Assembly: GCF_002572525.1 (NCBI RefSeq)
Contig: NZ_PDBS01000001.1
Location: 3,906,001 to 3,970,000 of the forward strand
DNA length: 64,000 nt
Direction: 5' to 3'
Source of the DNA: Natrinema sp. CBA1119
GTDB lineage: Archaea > Halobacteriota > Halobacteria > Halobacteriales > Natrialbaceae
Made by a program: the position numbers and the translations under genes. Below, in pieces: positions 1 to 12,074 of this stretch; within the stretch, counting starts at the first letter, position 1, and each line of letters opens with the position of its first letter. Under the pieces are notes generated by a model. The model had not been told where the DNA came from. It was given only the letters and a program-made list of their open reading frames with translations, and ran no database searches.

Positions 1-574
1 TCGCCAGATAGTGACCGTCGTCCCCGATTCCGAGCACGAGCGGTGACTCGTGACGCGCAGCGTATACCGTCTCGCTGTCGGAGAACACCGCCGCGATGGC
101 GTAGCTTCCGTCGAGTCGGGAGACTGCCTCACGGAACGCTTCCTCGCGGCTGGCCCCCGTCGTGAGTGCATTCTCGATCAGATGGGGGATGACTTCGGTG
201 TCCGTCGCACTCTCAAACGTGTGCTCACCGGCCTCGAGCTCGTCTCGGAGCGACTGGTAATTTTCGATAATACCGTTGTGGACCACGGCGACCGATTCGG
301 TACAGTCCGTATGTGGATGGGCGTTCTCGTCAGTCGGTGGCCCGTGCGTACTCCAGCGAGTATGCCCGATTCCGGCCGTGCCGTCGATTCCCTCGTCCGG
401 AACGGCGGCCTCGAGGGCCGACACCTCGCCTCGACGCTTGTAGACCATCAACGACTCGCCCGAAACTGACAGTCCAGCGGAATCGTAGCCGCGATACTCG
501 AGTCCAGACAAGCCAGTCAGCAGGATATCACTGGCGACTCTCTCGGTCCCGGTGTAGCCGATAATGCCACACAT
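1..574 (-). CDS. glmS: Glutamine--fructose-6-phosphate aminotransferase, N-terminal part (cut by window edge)
   Basis: Reading the minus strand from the ATG at 574-572 gives MCGIIGYTGTERVASDILL..., the N-terminal glutaminase domain of GlmS. Cys2 is the expected catalytic nucleophile after Met removal, and the class II amidotransferase blocks GYDSAG, GHTRWSTHG and HNGIIENY follow. About 191 codons are present; the rest of the glutaminase domain and the two sugar isomerase (SIS) domains lie outside the window. The enzyme makes glucosamine-6-phosphate from fructose-6-phosphate and glutamine in the cytoplasm. Its ATG shares one base with the stop of the upstream nucleotidyltransferase gene (TGATG), so the two are almost certainly co-transcribed and form a UDP-GlcNAc supply operon. 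Confidence 0.95.
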   Translation of the reverse strand, partial: MCGIIGYTGTERVASDILLTGLSGLEYRGYDSAGLSVSGESLMVYKRRGEVSALEAAVPDEGIDGTAGIGHTRWSTHGPPTDENAHPHTDCTESVAVVHNGIIENYQSLRDELEAGEHTFESATDTEVIPHLIENALTTGASREEAFREAVSRLDGSYAIAAVFSDSETVYAARHESPLVLGIGDDGHYLA

Positions 575-1761
575 CAGGGCCGTACCTCCGTCCCCTCGGG
601 TATCGTTCCGCGGACGGTCGCACCGGTTTCGACCACCGCATCCGAGCCGACAATCGCGCCTGGGACATACGTGTTTCCACCCCGATCCGTCACGTGATCG
701 GCAAGCAATGCACCGAGGTGTTCGTCTTCGAAGATACGATCGCCGACGCGGACATCTCCGGGTCCGCCGGGGATCGTCGTCCCGTTACCGATCGTTACGC
801 CGACCCCAGTGACGCAATCGACGACGGTCGCTCCGGCTCCGATGCGCGTATCCGCATCGACGACGCTTCGCTCGACGACCGCGTTCGAACCGACCGTCGC
901 GTTGTCGCCCAAACAGACGTACGGACCGACGACTGCTCCGGGACCGATTTCGCAGTCGGGGCCAAGGACGATCGGCTCGCGGATGACCGCCGACTCGTGG
1001 ATCGTCGCGGATGTCTCGGTGGTCGCGCCCTTGCTGCCGTCGACGATGCCGGCCTCGAATAGTTCGAACGAGACACCGAGTAGGTCCCACGGATACGTTG
1101 CATCGGTCCAGAGCCCGTCCGAAATGACGCCTTGCACGACGGCGTCCGACGCGAGAAGTTCCTGGATCCCGTCGATCAACGACTGTTCGCCGGTACGCGG
1201 ATCGGCGGCGCGAATCGCATCGAAAATACGGGAATCGAACAGATAGACGCCAGCGTTGAGACGATATGGGCGCTCGTCTTCGGGGTGTTCAACGATCGTC
1301 GTAACCTGTCCGTCACGAAGGAGGACACCACCGTACTCGCCGACATCTATGTGAGTAAGGAGGCCGAGCGTCGCCGCCGTAGTGGTCTTCCTGTGCGCGT
1401 CGAGAACGTCGGTAATAATTCCGTGCTCGACCAGTTGATCGCCATTGACGACTAACACTGGACCGTCGACCTCATCTTCGGCGGCGAGCAGTGCGTGGCC
1501 GCTCCCGAACTGATTCTTCTGTGTGACGTACGTCAACGGGACGTTCTCATACGTCGGACCGAAGTAGGTCTGGACGCGGTTCCGTCCGTAGCCGACGACG
1601 ATCGTGATCTCCGTCACGCCGGCCGCGAGCAACTGATCGAAGACGTGCTCGAGGATCGGCGTGGTCGCAGCCGGCAGCATCGGCTTGGGCCGGTGTTGTG
1701 TCAGCGGGCGAAGCCGCGTCCCCTCGCCCCCGGCGAGGACGACAGCGGAGACCGAGTTCAT
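574..1761 (-). CDS. glmU: Bifunctional sugar-1-phosphate nucleotidyltransferase/acetyltransferase (GlmU-type)
   Basis: The 395-residue protein opens with a nucleotidyltransferase signature (LAGGEGTRLRPLT, then RPKPMLP) covering about residues 1-230. It ends in a left-handed beta-helix built from hexapeptide repeats (for example VLGPDCEIGPGAVVGPYVCL, residues about 255-395). This is the archaeal GlmU/RmlA-like architecture that makes UDP-GlcNAc from glucosamine-1-phosphate, acetyl-CoA and UTP. Direct coupling to glmS by a one-base stop/start overlap supports that substrate over a dTDP-glucose role. The start ATG is at 1761-1759; the short upstream sequence holds an AT-rich TATA candidate near 1786-1795. 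UDP-GlcNAc would feed glycosylation and cell-surface glycans. Exact substrate specificity is inference. Confidence 0.88.
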   Translation of the reverse strand: MNSVSAVVLAGGEGTRLRPLTQHRPKPMLPAATTPILEHVFDQLLAAGVTEITIVVGYGRNRVQTYFGPTYENVPLTYVTQKNQFGSGHALLAAEDEVDGPVLVVNGDQLVEHGIITDVLDAHRKTTTAATLGLLTHIDVGEYGGVLLRDGQVTTIVEHPEDERPYRLNAGVYLFDSRIFDAIRAADPRTGEQSLIDGIQELLASDAVVQGVISDGLWTDATYPWDLLGVSFELFEAGIVDGSKGATTETSATIHESAVIREPIVLGPDCEIGPGAVVGPYVCLGDNATVGSNAVVERSVVDADTRIGAGATVVDCVTGVGVTIGNGTTIPGGPGDVRVGDRIFEDEHLGALLADHVTDRGGNTYVPGAIVGSDAVVETGATVRGTIPEGTEVRP

Positions 1762-1993
1762 GACCGTATCAGATGACGGTAACTCCTTAGTACTATTGTC
1801 TCGGTCGAATACCGCCTGTTACGGTGGGTATCAGCAATCACGTCCACCGGGCGACGTGAGTACGTGCTGTGTGGCACGGCCCGGCCGGTTCCCGTCGACA
1901 GAACGAATAGTTCGTTCCGAGATCCCAGGCGGACTGCGAACGTGCGGCACCCATCGACCGTGATTCGATAGCCGCCTGACCGTGTCGGATACC

Positions 1994-2035
1994 TATAGTA
2001 GCCACTGACAGTCACTGCACATCTGATCGCACGAC
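1994..2035 (+). repeat. Half copy of palindromic repeat family A
   Basis: The segment beginning ATAGTAGCCACTGA and ending CTGATCGCACGAC matches the left arm of the complete element at 9866-9947 over about 41 bases, with few differences. No matching right arm follows, so this copy appears truncated. Confidence 0.7.
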
Positions 2036-2041
2036 TGGAGC

Positions 2042-2089
2042 GCGGTTCGGAGCGGGTGCGGTTCGGAGCGAGTGCGGTTCGGAGCGAAC
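2042..2089 (+). repeat. Three tandem copies of a 16-bp unit
   Basis: Units at 2042-2057, 2058-2073 and 2074-2089 all start GCGGTTCGGAGCG and differ only in the last three bases. They run directly on from the half palindromic element and into a region of GAGCGAAGCGAGC-like sequence. No coding role is seen. Confidence 0.85.
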
Positions 2090-2494
2090 ACAGTGAGCGA
2101 GAACCGCAGGAATGCGAACGGTGAGCGAAGCGAGCCGTAAGCGTTCGAAGTGAGTGAGCACCGCGGGCTGTTCAATCTCGGTTCAGTTGGTATTCTACAC
2201 ACGACGCGCTGGGACTCGAGTCTGCAAGAGTTAAACGGGCCGCGTTCCTAGGGGAGATGCGTGCCTTTAGTCCCCGTCCGAGCAGACCCATTCGGGTGCG
2301 ATGACAGTACGGCGAACCCGGGCACGCGACAATAGTACTCCGGAGAACTCCCACGAGTTCTCCCGCCCGGCACGAGGGTTAGCCAGCCGACGCGGCACGC
2401 CGCCACGGGATGAGGCTGGACGTTAGTGTTCCGGGCGTACATCGATCGCGTAGAGAGATCGCTCTCGTTCGTCAACACACGACTTCTCCAGCCA

Positions 2495-2977
2495 TCATCG
2501 GTTACCTGGTCCTCTCCGATACCAATCGATACGAGGGACGGTTCCAACACACAAGTAGCTACGTTTGACTCTGGTCGTCGCTTCAGTTAATAGTTTGCTG
2601 TAAAGAAACGACTCAGTAGAGTTGCTGACGGTTATATCGACCCCTTCAACTGCTCGTGCACGTTCCACTGTCGACCGTATCGCATCGAATCGATCATCCG
2701 CGTTGATATCGCCACTTCGGCGGTCGTAGTTCACCAACCCATGATCAACCAATCGCGGAAGATGGTTGTGTACTAACGACAGCGCCACCGTGTTCACCGC
2801 GTCTTCAGAAACTGTCTCGATCGGAATATCCTGTTTCCACCCAGCAATCTGGAGTGATACTCCGTTGGCGTTTGTGTACTCACGATCCAGTAAATAATAC
2901 AGAACGTATCGACGATATGAATCGGACAGAAGCTCGCAAAGTGTGTCGAAATCCGCAGCGTTTACCCCTGTATCCAT
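2495..2977 (-). CDS. Winged-helix regulator-like protein (DUF7344-type)
   Basis: Starting at the ATG at 2977-2975 gives 160 residues. Residues about 5-95 look like the haloarchaeal winged-helix domain called DUF7344: LCELLSDSYRRYVLYYLLDR, then a helix with LVHNHLPRLVDHGLVNYDRRSG, the usual 'HxHLPKLxxxGLVxYD' pattern. Such proteins are predicted transcription regulators and many stand alone. The frame stays open for 31 codons upstream, but residues before MDTGVNA look non-coding and would cover the AT-rich promoter (around 3000-3030), so I chose the internal Met. The last 40 or so residues show no family resemblance and may be read-through into spacer DNA. It faces away from the 5S gene. The target is unknown. 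Confidence 0.7.
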   Translation of the reverse strand: MDTGVNAADFDTLCELLSDSYRRYVLYYLLDREYTNANGVSLQIAGWKQDIPIETVSEDAVNTVALSLVHNHLPRLVDHGLVNYDRRSGDINADDRFDAIRSTVERARAVEGVDITVSNSTESFLYSKLLTEATTRVKRSYLCVGTVPRIDWYRRGPGNR

Positions 2978-3158
2978 GTCTCGGCTTTTGGATGCTACTA
3001 CATAAGTTCCGTTCGAAAAATACTTGATGTTGTTGGATAACGATTCGGCGGCTTTCGTATAGTATGCCAACCGATGACGTGTATAACTGCAGAAAACCCC
3101 ACACAGCCAGCGCCGACGCGGTGGCTCTGTAGGGGGTGAAAGTATGAATTATGAGTGG

Positions 3159-3280
3159 AGGCGGCGAAACGGATTTCCCAGAGGCTCGCGCACTCCAGTA
3201 CTCCCCGGAACGCTGGCGAGCTTATCTTCCGTGTTCGGGATGGGTACGGGAGGTACCTCGCCGCTGTGGCCGCCCTAACG
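3159..3280 (-). rRNA. rrf: 5S ribosomal RNA
   Basis: The reverse complement of this segment starts TTAGGGCGGCCACAGCGGCG and contains CCCGTACCCATCCCGAACAC and GCGTTCCGGGGAGTACTGGA, the strongly conserved body of archaeal 5S rRNA; the ends GGCGGCC and the terminal GCCGCC region pair. Length is about 122 nt, normal for haloarchaea. It is the last RNA of the operon, about 125 nt downstream of 23S. I do not find the tRNA-Cys that some haloarchaea carry after 5S. Confidence 0.95.
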
Positions 3281-3331
3281 CCGACCAACGGAATCGAACC
3301 GCTGTCATGCCAATATCGGTGGTGTGTCTCA

Positions 3332-3385
3332 AACCGTGTGTATGTGTAGTCCAGTTTACGTCCGGACCCGTTCTCGCGTCACGGA
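3332..3385 (-). other. 3' arm of the 23S rRNA processing stem
   Basis: In the transcript this strand reads GAGAACGGGTCC, then a short bulge region, then CTGGACTACACATACACACGG. It is complementary to the 5' arm at 6366-6412. Together they form the long helix that closes the 23S precursor, with the interrupted centre expected for archaeal bulge-helix-bulge cleavage by the splicing endonuclease. Confidence 0.8.
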
Positions 3386-3404
3386 TCCAATGCGATGTAA
3401 TGTA

Positions 3405-6325
<2,921 letters not shown>

Positions 6326-6365
6326 CATCGGATCTGAATTGCAACCTGCAGTTGTAATTCAAGAG

Positions 6366-6412
6366 TGACCCGGGAACGGGTCCAGTGGACGCCTGGACTA
6401 CACGTACACACG
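6366..6412 (-). other. 5' arm of the 23S rRNA processing stem
   Basis: The transcript here reads CCGTGTGTACGTGTAGTCCAG, then GCGTCCACT, then GGACCCGTTC. The outer block pairs with CTGGACTACACATACACACGG and the inner block with GAACGGGTCC in the 3' arm. ACT on this side and AAA on the other are left as bulges around a short central helix. This is the archaeal pre-23S cleavage structure. Confidence 0.8.
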
Positions 6413-6553
6413 GTCTCATCTGCACGCCGTAGACGCGGCATGCATTAACCCTTCCCACCCGCGTTTACACGGGGTGGTGCATCGGTTCTGTCGTACTCAA
6501 TCATCGCGCCGTCTCCCACTTAAGGGGCACGATTCGATGATCAGTACGAGACA

Positions 6554-6625
6554 TGGACCCACAGGGATTCGAACCCTGGGCATCCTCCTTGCAAAGGAGG
6601 CACTCTACCACTGAGCTATGGGCCC
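6554..6625 (-). tRNA. tRNA-Ala, anticodon TGC
   Basis: The reverse complement folds as a 72-nt tRNA: acceptor GGGCCCA with TGGGTCC, D arm AGCTCAGTGGTAGAGT, anticodon stem CTCCT/AGGAG with loop TTTGCAA (anticodon TGC), and T arm CAGGG TTCGAAT CCCTG. Discriminator A is present; the CCA end is not encoded. It sits in the 16S-23S spacer, the standard haloarchaeal position. No intron. Confidence 0.97.
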
Positions 6626-6661
6626 ACGCCCGTCTCAATAACGAGACGGGCACGGGAGTTG

Positions 6662-6700
6662 GTGTGAACCTTGGTAGTTCTAAGGTGCCCGATCGGCCAA
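6662..6700 (-). other. 3' arm of the 16S rRNA processing stem
   Basis: The transcript reads GGCCGATCGGGCACC, TTA, GAACTACCAAGGTTCAC. It pairs with the 5' arm at 8367-8407. The 4-bp central helix (GGTG with CACC) is flanked by a 3-nt bulge on each strand (ACG on the 5' side, TTA here), a textbook bulge-helix-bulge for the archaeal splicing endonuclease. Confidence 0.85.
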
Positions 6701-6797
6701 ACGGTGGTCGATCGAACGTGGAACCGCATTGCGATCAGAGATCGCAATTCGTAATCCGCTAAGGTGGGTCAGGCGCGACGGCCTGATCCCGGTCTGT

Positions 6798-8269
<1,472 letters not shown>

Positions 8270-8279
8270 GCTATAATGT

Positions 8280-8299
8280 ACTCCCAGCTTGGCTGGGAG
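8280..8299 (-). other. Leader hairpin just before 16S
   Basis: CTCCCAGCCAAGCTGGGAG is a near-perfect hairpin (8-bp stem, 3-nt loop) in the rRNA leader about 11 nt before the mature 16S 5' end. A role in precursor folding or processing is inference. Confidence 0.6.
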
Positions 8300-8366
8300 G
8301 GTCTGTTGGCGGTGAATGTTGCAAACACACTCACACATAAATGGTCCACGTTCGATGACACTGATC

Positions 8367-8407
8367 GTGTGACCGATCGGGCGTCACCGAACTACCAAGG
8401 CTCACAT
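8367..8407 (-). other. 5' arm of the 16S rRNA processing stem
   Basis: The transcript reads GTGAGCCTTGGTAGTTC, GGTG, ACG, CCCGATCGGTC. Each block is complementary to the 3' arm at 6662-6700 in reverse order, leaving ACG as a 3-nt bulge next to the 4-bp GGTG helix. Confidence 0.85.
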
Positions 8408-8463
8408 CAGATCCCATCTGTACGGCGGACCGCAGGGGTAGGATCCTCATCTCCTTCGGACGT

Positions 8464-8876
8464 ATTCATAAGCCGTCAGGGGTACATAACCCCTTCGGAC
8501 TCCAAATCGTCCGTGTCGACACGGCGTATCCAAACGCCCCGTCGCCACATCTTCGTGTTCACATCCGAATGCCCTCGAACGTATAAGGGCGTCGGATCGC
8601 CCCCACGCCAGAAACCGCATCCAGCGGGGGTGTGTACGATCACAACTGAACGCCCAGACACGTATAAGGGCTCCGGATCGCCGCGACCGGCAGTTCCGAT
8701 CACGACCATCACTCGTGTGGAGCCCTCGAGTACGCAGTCTCTCGTCGGATCGACCCGACGACGTGTCTGAGGACGGATGTAATTCATCCCCCCGTGCCGG
8801 GTTGCGGCCGGAGGGAACGTGGCGGCGTGCGCCACGTCGTTCGCATTACAATCGAAGTCCGAGTGAACATATAAGG
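8464..8876 (-). promoter_or_regulatory. Tandem rRNA operon promoters
   Basis: No gene lies between 16S and 8966. On the minus strand there are three strong TATA boxes with near-identical surroundings: CTTATATG at 8876-8868, CCTTATACG at 8670-8661 and CCTTATACG at 8589-8580. Each is preceded by a BRE-like CGA(C/G)(G/C)CC or CGGAGCCC block and followed after about 20 nt by a shared word resembling TTC.G.TGTGA, probably the start region. Two weaker candidates are TTATGTA at 8493-8483 and CTTATGAAT at 8473-8464. This matches the multi-promoter arrays known upstream of haloarchaeal rRNA operons. The last strong start would give a leader of roughly 290 nt. Confidence 0.8.
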
Positions 8877-8966
8877 CCGTCGTCTCGAGCGGCCACTGCG
8901 CCACGTTGGACAGTCACGAAGTGACTCGATTGGCCCGAGTGCCGTCGGCCGAATGCTCCGGCGACG

Positions 8967-9599
8967 CTACCGCCGATTCGGCGGATTCGAACTCGAGGCG
9001 TCGGGATCTCGTCCGAGAACTGACCGGACAAGTCTCACCCCGGCCAGCAGACACTCGCGAAGGACCGGCGCGCCGTCGACGAGCCACACCACCAGCGCCG
9101 CCCCGGCGAGTCCGAGTTGTGCCCACAGATACGTCGAGATATCGCCGGCGAGCATATCACTCGAGTAGCGACCGAACAGGTCAACAAATGCCTCGAAGAA
9201 ACTCGGTCCGGGAGAGTGACCCTCGACCGATTCGACCGGCCAGAGCATGAGTTCGGGCTGCAGAACATCTTGCCGGAACACCGAGTCCACGACGTCGCCG
9301 AAGGGATGCGACAGGTAGCCCAGTCCGAACGCGAGACCGACCCGCGGCCGTGTCGCGACGTGCGCGATCGTTCCAACGAGAATCGCCAGCGGCACCGCGA
9401 AGAAAAGCGAGTGACCGATCGCGTAGCCGTTTTCGAACACGCCGTACTCCCAGGCGAGTGGCTTGTCGATCAGGTCCGGGAGAACCGACGCGAGGACGAC
9501 CGCGAACGCCTCGAGTCCGGTGGGCGAGTCACGAAAAAGGGTGTGACAGCACAGTGAATATGCAAGATATCCGACAATCGCGTGTTCCCACGGCCACAT
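8967..9599 (-). CDS. Membrane-bound metal-dependent hydrolase-like protein (YdjM/DUF457 family)
   Basis: From the ATG at 9599-9597 the protein is 210 residues and starts MWPWEHAIVGYLAYSL, the typical haloarchaeal start of the 'metal-dependent hydrolase' family of small integral membrane proteins. It has about four hydrophobic segments and polar conserved residues (PDLIDKP near residue 40, GHSLFF near 65, SHPFGDVVDS near 100) that resemble the family's putative metal-binding pattern PDxD...H...H..D. An upstream extension of 41 codons is open, but lacks similarity and covers an AT-rich promoter (near 9625), so it is left out. Biochemical activity is not established for the family. It points toward the rRNA promoters. 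Confidence 0.75.
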   Translation of the reverse strand: MWPWEHAIVGYLAYSLCCHTLFRDSPTGLEAFAVVLASVLPDLIDKPLAWEYGVFENGYAIGHSLFFAVPLAILVGTIAHVATRPRVGLAFGLGYLSHPFGDVVDSVFRQDVLQPELMLWPVESVEGHSPGPSFFEAFVDLFGRYSSDMLAGDISTYLWAQLGLAGAALVVWLVDGAPVLRECLLAGVRLVRSVLGRDPDASSSNPPNRR

Positions 9600-9865
9600 G
9601 GCTGGATGGTCCGTCGTCCAAGGAATAGTTATGGTTCGCTTGTCGTGGCGCTCGCGGCTGAGCCGGGTCTGGGGGGCTGCAACGGTCGATACAGTACTCG
9701 ATAAGCCCGTCTTACGAGACAACGTCTGTGATTGACAGCGTTGTTGTCACGCGTTGATGACACCCCGGCAGTTGGAACGGAAAGTCACTCCCGTTTGACG
9801 AGCCCTTGTGAAACGGCACTGGCCGACACGAGGAGCCATGGCGACGTGTGTCTGGTCTTATAACG

Positions 9866-9947
9866 ATAGTAGCCACTGAACGTCATTGCATACCTGATCG
9901 AACGACAGCTATACGATCAGTATGTAAACCGTTTCAGTGGCTACTAT
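9866..9947. repeat. Complete palindromic repeat, family A (82 bp)
   Basis: The left end ATAGTAGCCACTGAACG is repeated inverted at the right end (CGTTTCAGTGGCTACTAT read on the plus strand pairs with it), and complementarity continues inward to CTGATCG on both sides. The centre is AACGACAGCTATA. The right end runs into CTACTATATAT, which is the only TATA box in front of the following ABC transporter gene. It resembles a miniature inverted-repeat element; no transposase is present. Confidence 0.85.
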
Positions 9948-9952
9948 ATATC
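9942..9952 (+). promoter_or_regulatory. TATA box of the DrrA-type ABC operon, at the edge of repeat A
   Basis: TACTATATATC is centred about 28 bp before the GTG at 9976, which is the spacing expected for a leaderless haloarchaeal transcript. The first half of this box belongs to the terminal repeat of the palindromic element. Confidence 0.6.
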
Positions 9953-9975
9953 CCCGTGGTTGCCATAGCACGACT

Positions 9976-11085
9976 GTGACCGACTACGCTATCGAAGCGC
10001 GCGACGTGGCGGTGACGTACGCGGACGGGACCGAAGCGGTCCGCGGCGTCGACCTCCTCGTCGAACGCGGCGAGTTCGTCGGCTTTCTGGGACCGAACGG
10101 CGCGGGCAAGACGACGACGATCAAGACGCTGGTGACGCTCCTGCGACCGACCGACGGCTCCATCGTTGTCAACGGATTCGACGCCATCGAGGAGCCCCGA
10201 CAGGTGCGGTCGACGGTCGGCTATATGGCTCAGGAGACGAGTATCGATCCCGAGTTGACCGCTCGAGAAAACCTCCGGTTCGCGTGTGACGCCTACGGCG
10301 TGCCGCGAGCGCAGCGTGACGACCGGATCGACGAACTGCTCGAACTTGTCGAACTAACCGACGTCGCGAACAAAGTCGCGGACGACTTCTCCGGCGGGAT
10401 GAAAAAGCGCCTCGACGCGGCGACCGCGCTCGTCCACCGGCCGCCGCTAGTATTCCTCGATGAGCCGACGACTGGACTCGATCCGGCAGCGCGAAATCGG
10501 CTCTGGGAGTACTTTCGGCGGATCAACGACGAGGGAACGACCGTCTTTCTGACGACTCAGTATCTCGAGGAGGCCGACCAGTTGTGCGAGCGGCTGTCGG
10601 TCATTCAGGACGGAACGGTCGTCGCGGAGGGGACACCTGAAGAGCTGAAACGTCGCGTCGGCGGCGAGATACTCGCGGTCGAGCTGGCAGAGCCCGACGA
10701 GAGCGAGCGCGCAGTAGCGGTCGCCCGCGATGAGTCGCTGTTCGCTGACGGGGCGGCGATCGAAGCGACAGAGCCGGGGCTCACAGTGACGGCTCGCGAT
10801 GCGCGCACGCGTGGGACGGAGTTGTTAGTCTCACTGCGGGACGCCGGAATCGACGTTATCGGGTTCGACGTCCGTGCGCCGACGCTCGACGACGTGTTCC
10901 TCGCGGTGACGGGTGAGGGGAACGAAGACGACTCGTCGACGGAACGCGTGTCGGACACGACCGACGCTGCACGGTCCGAAACGATCGGTAACAGCGGCCG
11001 TGACTCGAGAGACGCGAGAGAATCGACGGTGAGCGACGAGAGCGAAACCGGGAACGGTGTCAATCGAGACGAGGTGAACCGATGA
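9976..11085 (+). CDS. ABC transporter ATP-binding protein (DrrA/daunorubicin-type exporter)
   Basis: The protein has 369 residues. The ATPase domain fills about residues 1-225: Walker A GPNGAGKTT, Q-loop YMAQETS, signature FSGGMKKRLD, Walker B LVFLDEPTTGLD and switch residue in LTTQYLEEAD (His replaced by Gln, common in DrrA types). A DrrA-like C-terminal domain follows to about 310, then some 55 mostly charged, low-complexity residues. I start at GTG 9976 because an earlier in-frame GTG (9937) lies inside the palindromic repeat and upstream of the TATA box. The stop overlaps the permease ATG by four bases (ATGA). Together they form a two-component exporter; the substrate cannot be read from sequence. 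Confidence 0.88.
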   Translation: MTDYAIEARDVAVTYADGTEAVRGVDLLVERGEFVGFLGPNGAGKTTTIKTLVTLLRPTDGSIVVNGFDAIEEPRQVRSTVGYMAQETSIDPELTARENLRFACDAYGVPRAQRDDRIDELLELVELTDVANKVADDFSGGMKKRLDAATALVHRPPLVFLDEPTTGLDPAARNRLWEYFRRINDEGTTVFLTTQYLEEADQLCERLSVIQDGTVVAEGTPEELKRRVGGEILAVELAEPDESERAVAVARDESLFADGAAIEATEPGLTVTARDARTRGTELLVSLRDAGIDVIGFDVRAPTLDDVFLAVTGEGNEDDSSTERVSDTTDAARSETIGNSGRDSRDARESTVSDESETGNGVNRDEVNR

Positions 11086-11924
11086 GTACGCCAGATGTCG
11101 ACCGTCACGGTGGGGGCTTCGCGAGCGACGTGTGGGTCACGTTCGTCCGGTGGACGATCAAGTCGGTTCGGAACCCGTTCGTGCTCGTCGTTTCGCTCGT
11201 CCAGCCGATCATCTTCCTCGTGCTCTTCACGCAGGTGTTCGGCGGCGTCGCGACGGCCACCCTCGAGGGGATCAGCTATGAGACGTATCTCGTGCCGGCG
11301 ATCGTGATCCAGGTGGCGCTGGTAGCGGCCGCGACGTCGGGAATCGGGCTGGTCAACGACATCGAGACCGGGATGTTCGAGAAGATACTGGTCAGTCCGA
11401 TGAACCGGACCGCCGTCTTCCTGGGGAAGACGCTCGCCGAGGTCGTTCGCATCGTCGTACAGGTCGTAATCGTGCTCGGATTGGGTGTGTTGCTCGGTGC
11501 CGAAATCGCGACCGGAATCGCGGGCGCGATTGCAATCGCGGCCATCTGCGTCGTGTTCTCGATCTGGTTCACTGCATTCTCGAACGTACTGGCCGTGGTG
11601 ACCCGCGACGAGGAGTCGACGATTATCGGGGCGAACCTGCTTCAGTTGCCCTTGCTGTTCGTTTCGAGTGCGTTTCTCCCGTTGCCGGCGCTTCCGGATT
11701 GGATTCGGACGGTCGCGACGTTCAACCCGATCACCTACGGTGTCGACGCCGCTCGCGCGGTGATGCTCGGCGAGGATACGATGACCGTGATCGAAGTTAC
11801 CCGGTTCGGCGGGATGTGGGACACGCTCGTGCCGGCACTCGCTGTTCTCGTGGGACTCGCGTTCACGTTCGGATCGGTCGCCGTCTACGCGATCGGCCGC
11901 GCAGCCAGCGCCGACGTTCGCTGA
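11082..11924 (+). CDS. ABC-2 type transporter permease (DrrB family)
   Basis: This 280-residue membrane protein has about six hydrophobic segments and the DrrB/ABC-2 pattern. A cytoplasmic N-terminus is followed by a first segment (FVLVVSLVQPIIFLVLFTQV) and the conserved loop NDIETGMFEKILVSPMNRTAVFLGK. A late segment contains FNPITYGVDAARAVML, typical of the family. Start and stop are fixed by the ATGA overlap with the ATPase gene upstream. It forms the membrane channel for that ATPase. A family B palindromic repeat begins on the last base of its stop codon and may act as a terminator. Confidence 0.9.
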   Translation: MSTPDVDRHGGGFASDVWVTFVRWTIKSVRNPFVLVVSLVQPIIFLVLFTQVFGGVATATLEGISYETYLVPAIVIQVALVAAATSGIGLVNDIETGMFEKILVSPMNRTAVFLGKTLAEVVRIVVQVVIVLGLGVLLGAEIATGIAGAIAIAAICVVFSIWFTAFSNVLAVVTRDEESTIIGANLLQLPLLFVSSAFLPLPALPDWIRTVATFNPITYGVDAARAVMLGEDTMTVIEVTRFGGMWDTLVPALAVLVGLAFTFGSVAVYAIGRAASADVR

Positions 11925-12006
11925 TGCGGTCTGCTGTAACGATTTCCGGTGCGACCGTGGGACGGTTTCGCGGCCGCACCGGAACTGACTGACAGCAGTC
12001 CGTATG
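11924..12006. repeat. Palindromic repeat family B, copy 1
   Basis: An 83-bp near-palindrome. The left end ATGCGGTCTGCTGTAACGAT is mirrored by GACAGCAGTCCGTAT at the right. The inner stem CCGGTGCGACCG pairs with CGGCCGCACCGG, and the loop is about 12 bp. The element starts on the last base of the TGA stop of the ABC permease gene. The same design recurs at 28160-28239 and 49768-49850. Confidence 0.85.
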
Positions 12007-12074
12007 CGGCTCCCGACGGTCGCCGATCTGGGAATAACCGATACCATTTAGCGACCGTGCTCGTACGAGTAGCC

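Larger units (their letters stand above)
1762..2494 (+). other. Gene-free stretch with repeat remnants
   Basis: I see no convincing gene in these 733 bases: open frames are short, lack family resemblance and have no promoter context. It holds the glmU promoter (about 1786-1795), a half copy of a palindromic element at 1994-2035, a 16-bp tandem repeat at 2042-2089 and then a stretch rich in GAGCGAAGCGAGC-like words up to about 2150. Several short hairpins occur after that (for example GAGAACTCCCACGAGTTCTC near 2343). It could be the scar of an old mobile element, but no transposase motif is readable. Confidence 0.5.

Noticed and set aside
2172-2550. Possible remnant of a TnpB/IS1341-type transposase
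   Set aside because: The short Arg/Ser-rich translations look superficially like transposase tails, but no zinc-finger or catalytic DED motif can be found.
3070-3158. tRNA-Cys after 5S rRNA
   Set aside because: No cloverleaf or TTC-loop sequence can be folded in this segment on the minus strand.
10605-12047. 480-codon open frame on the minus strand
   Set aside because: Antisense to the DrrA/DrrB genes; composition His/Arg/Asp rich without motifs.
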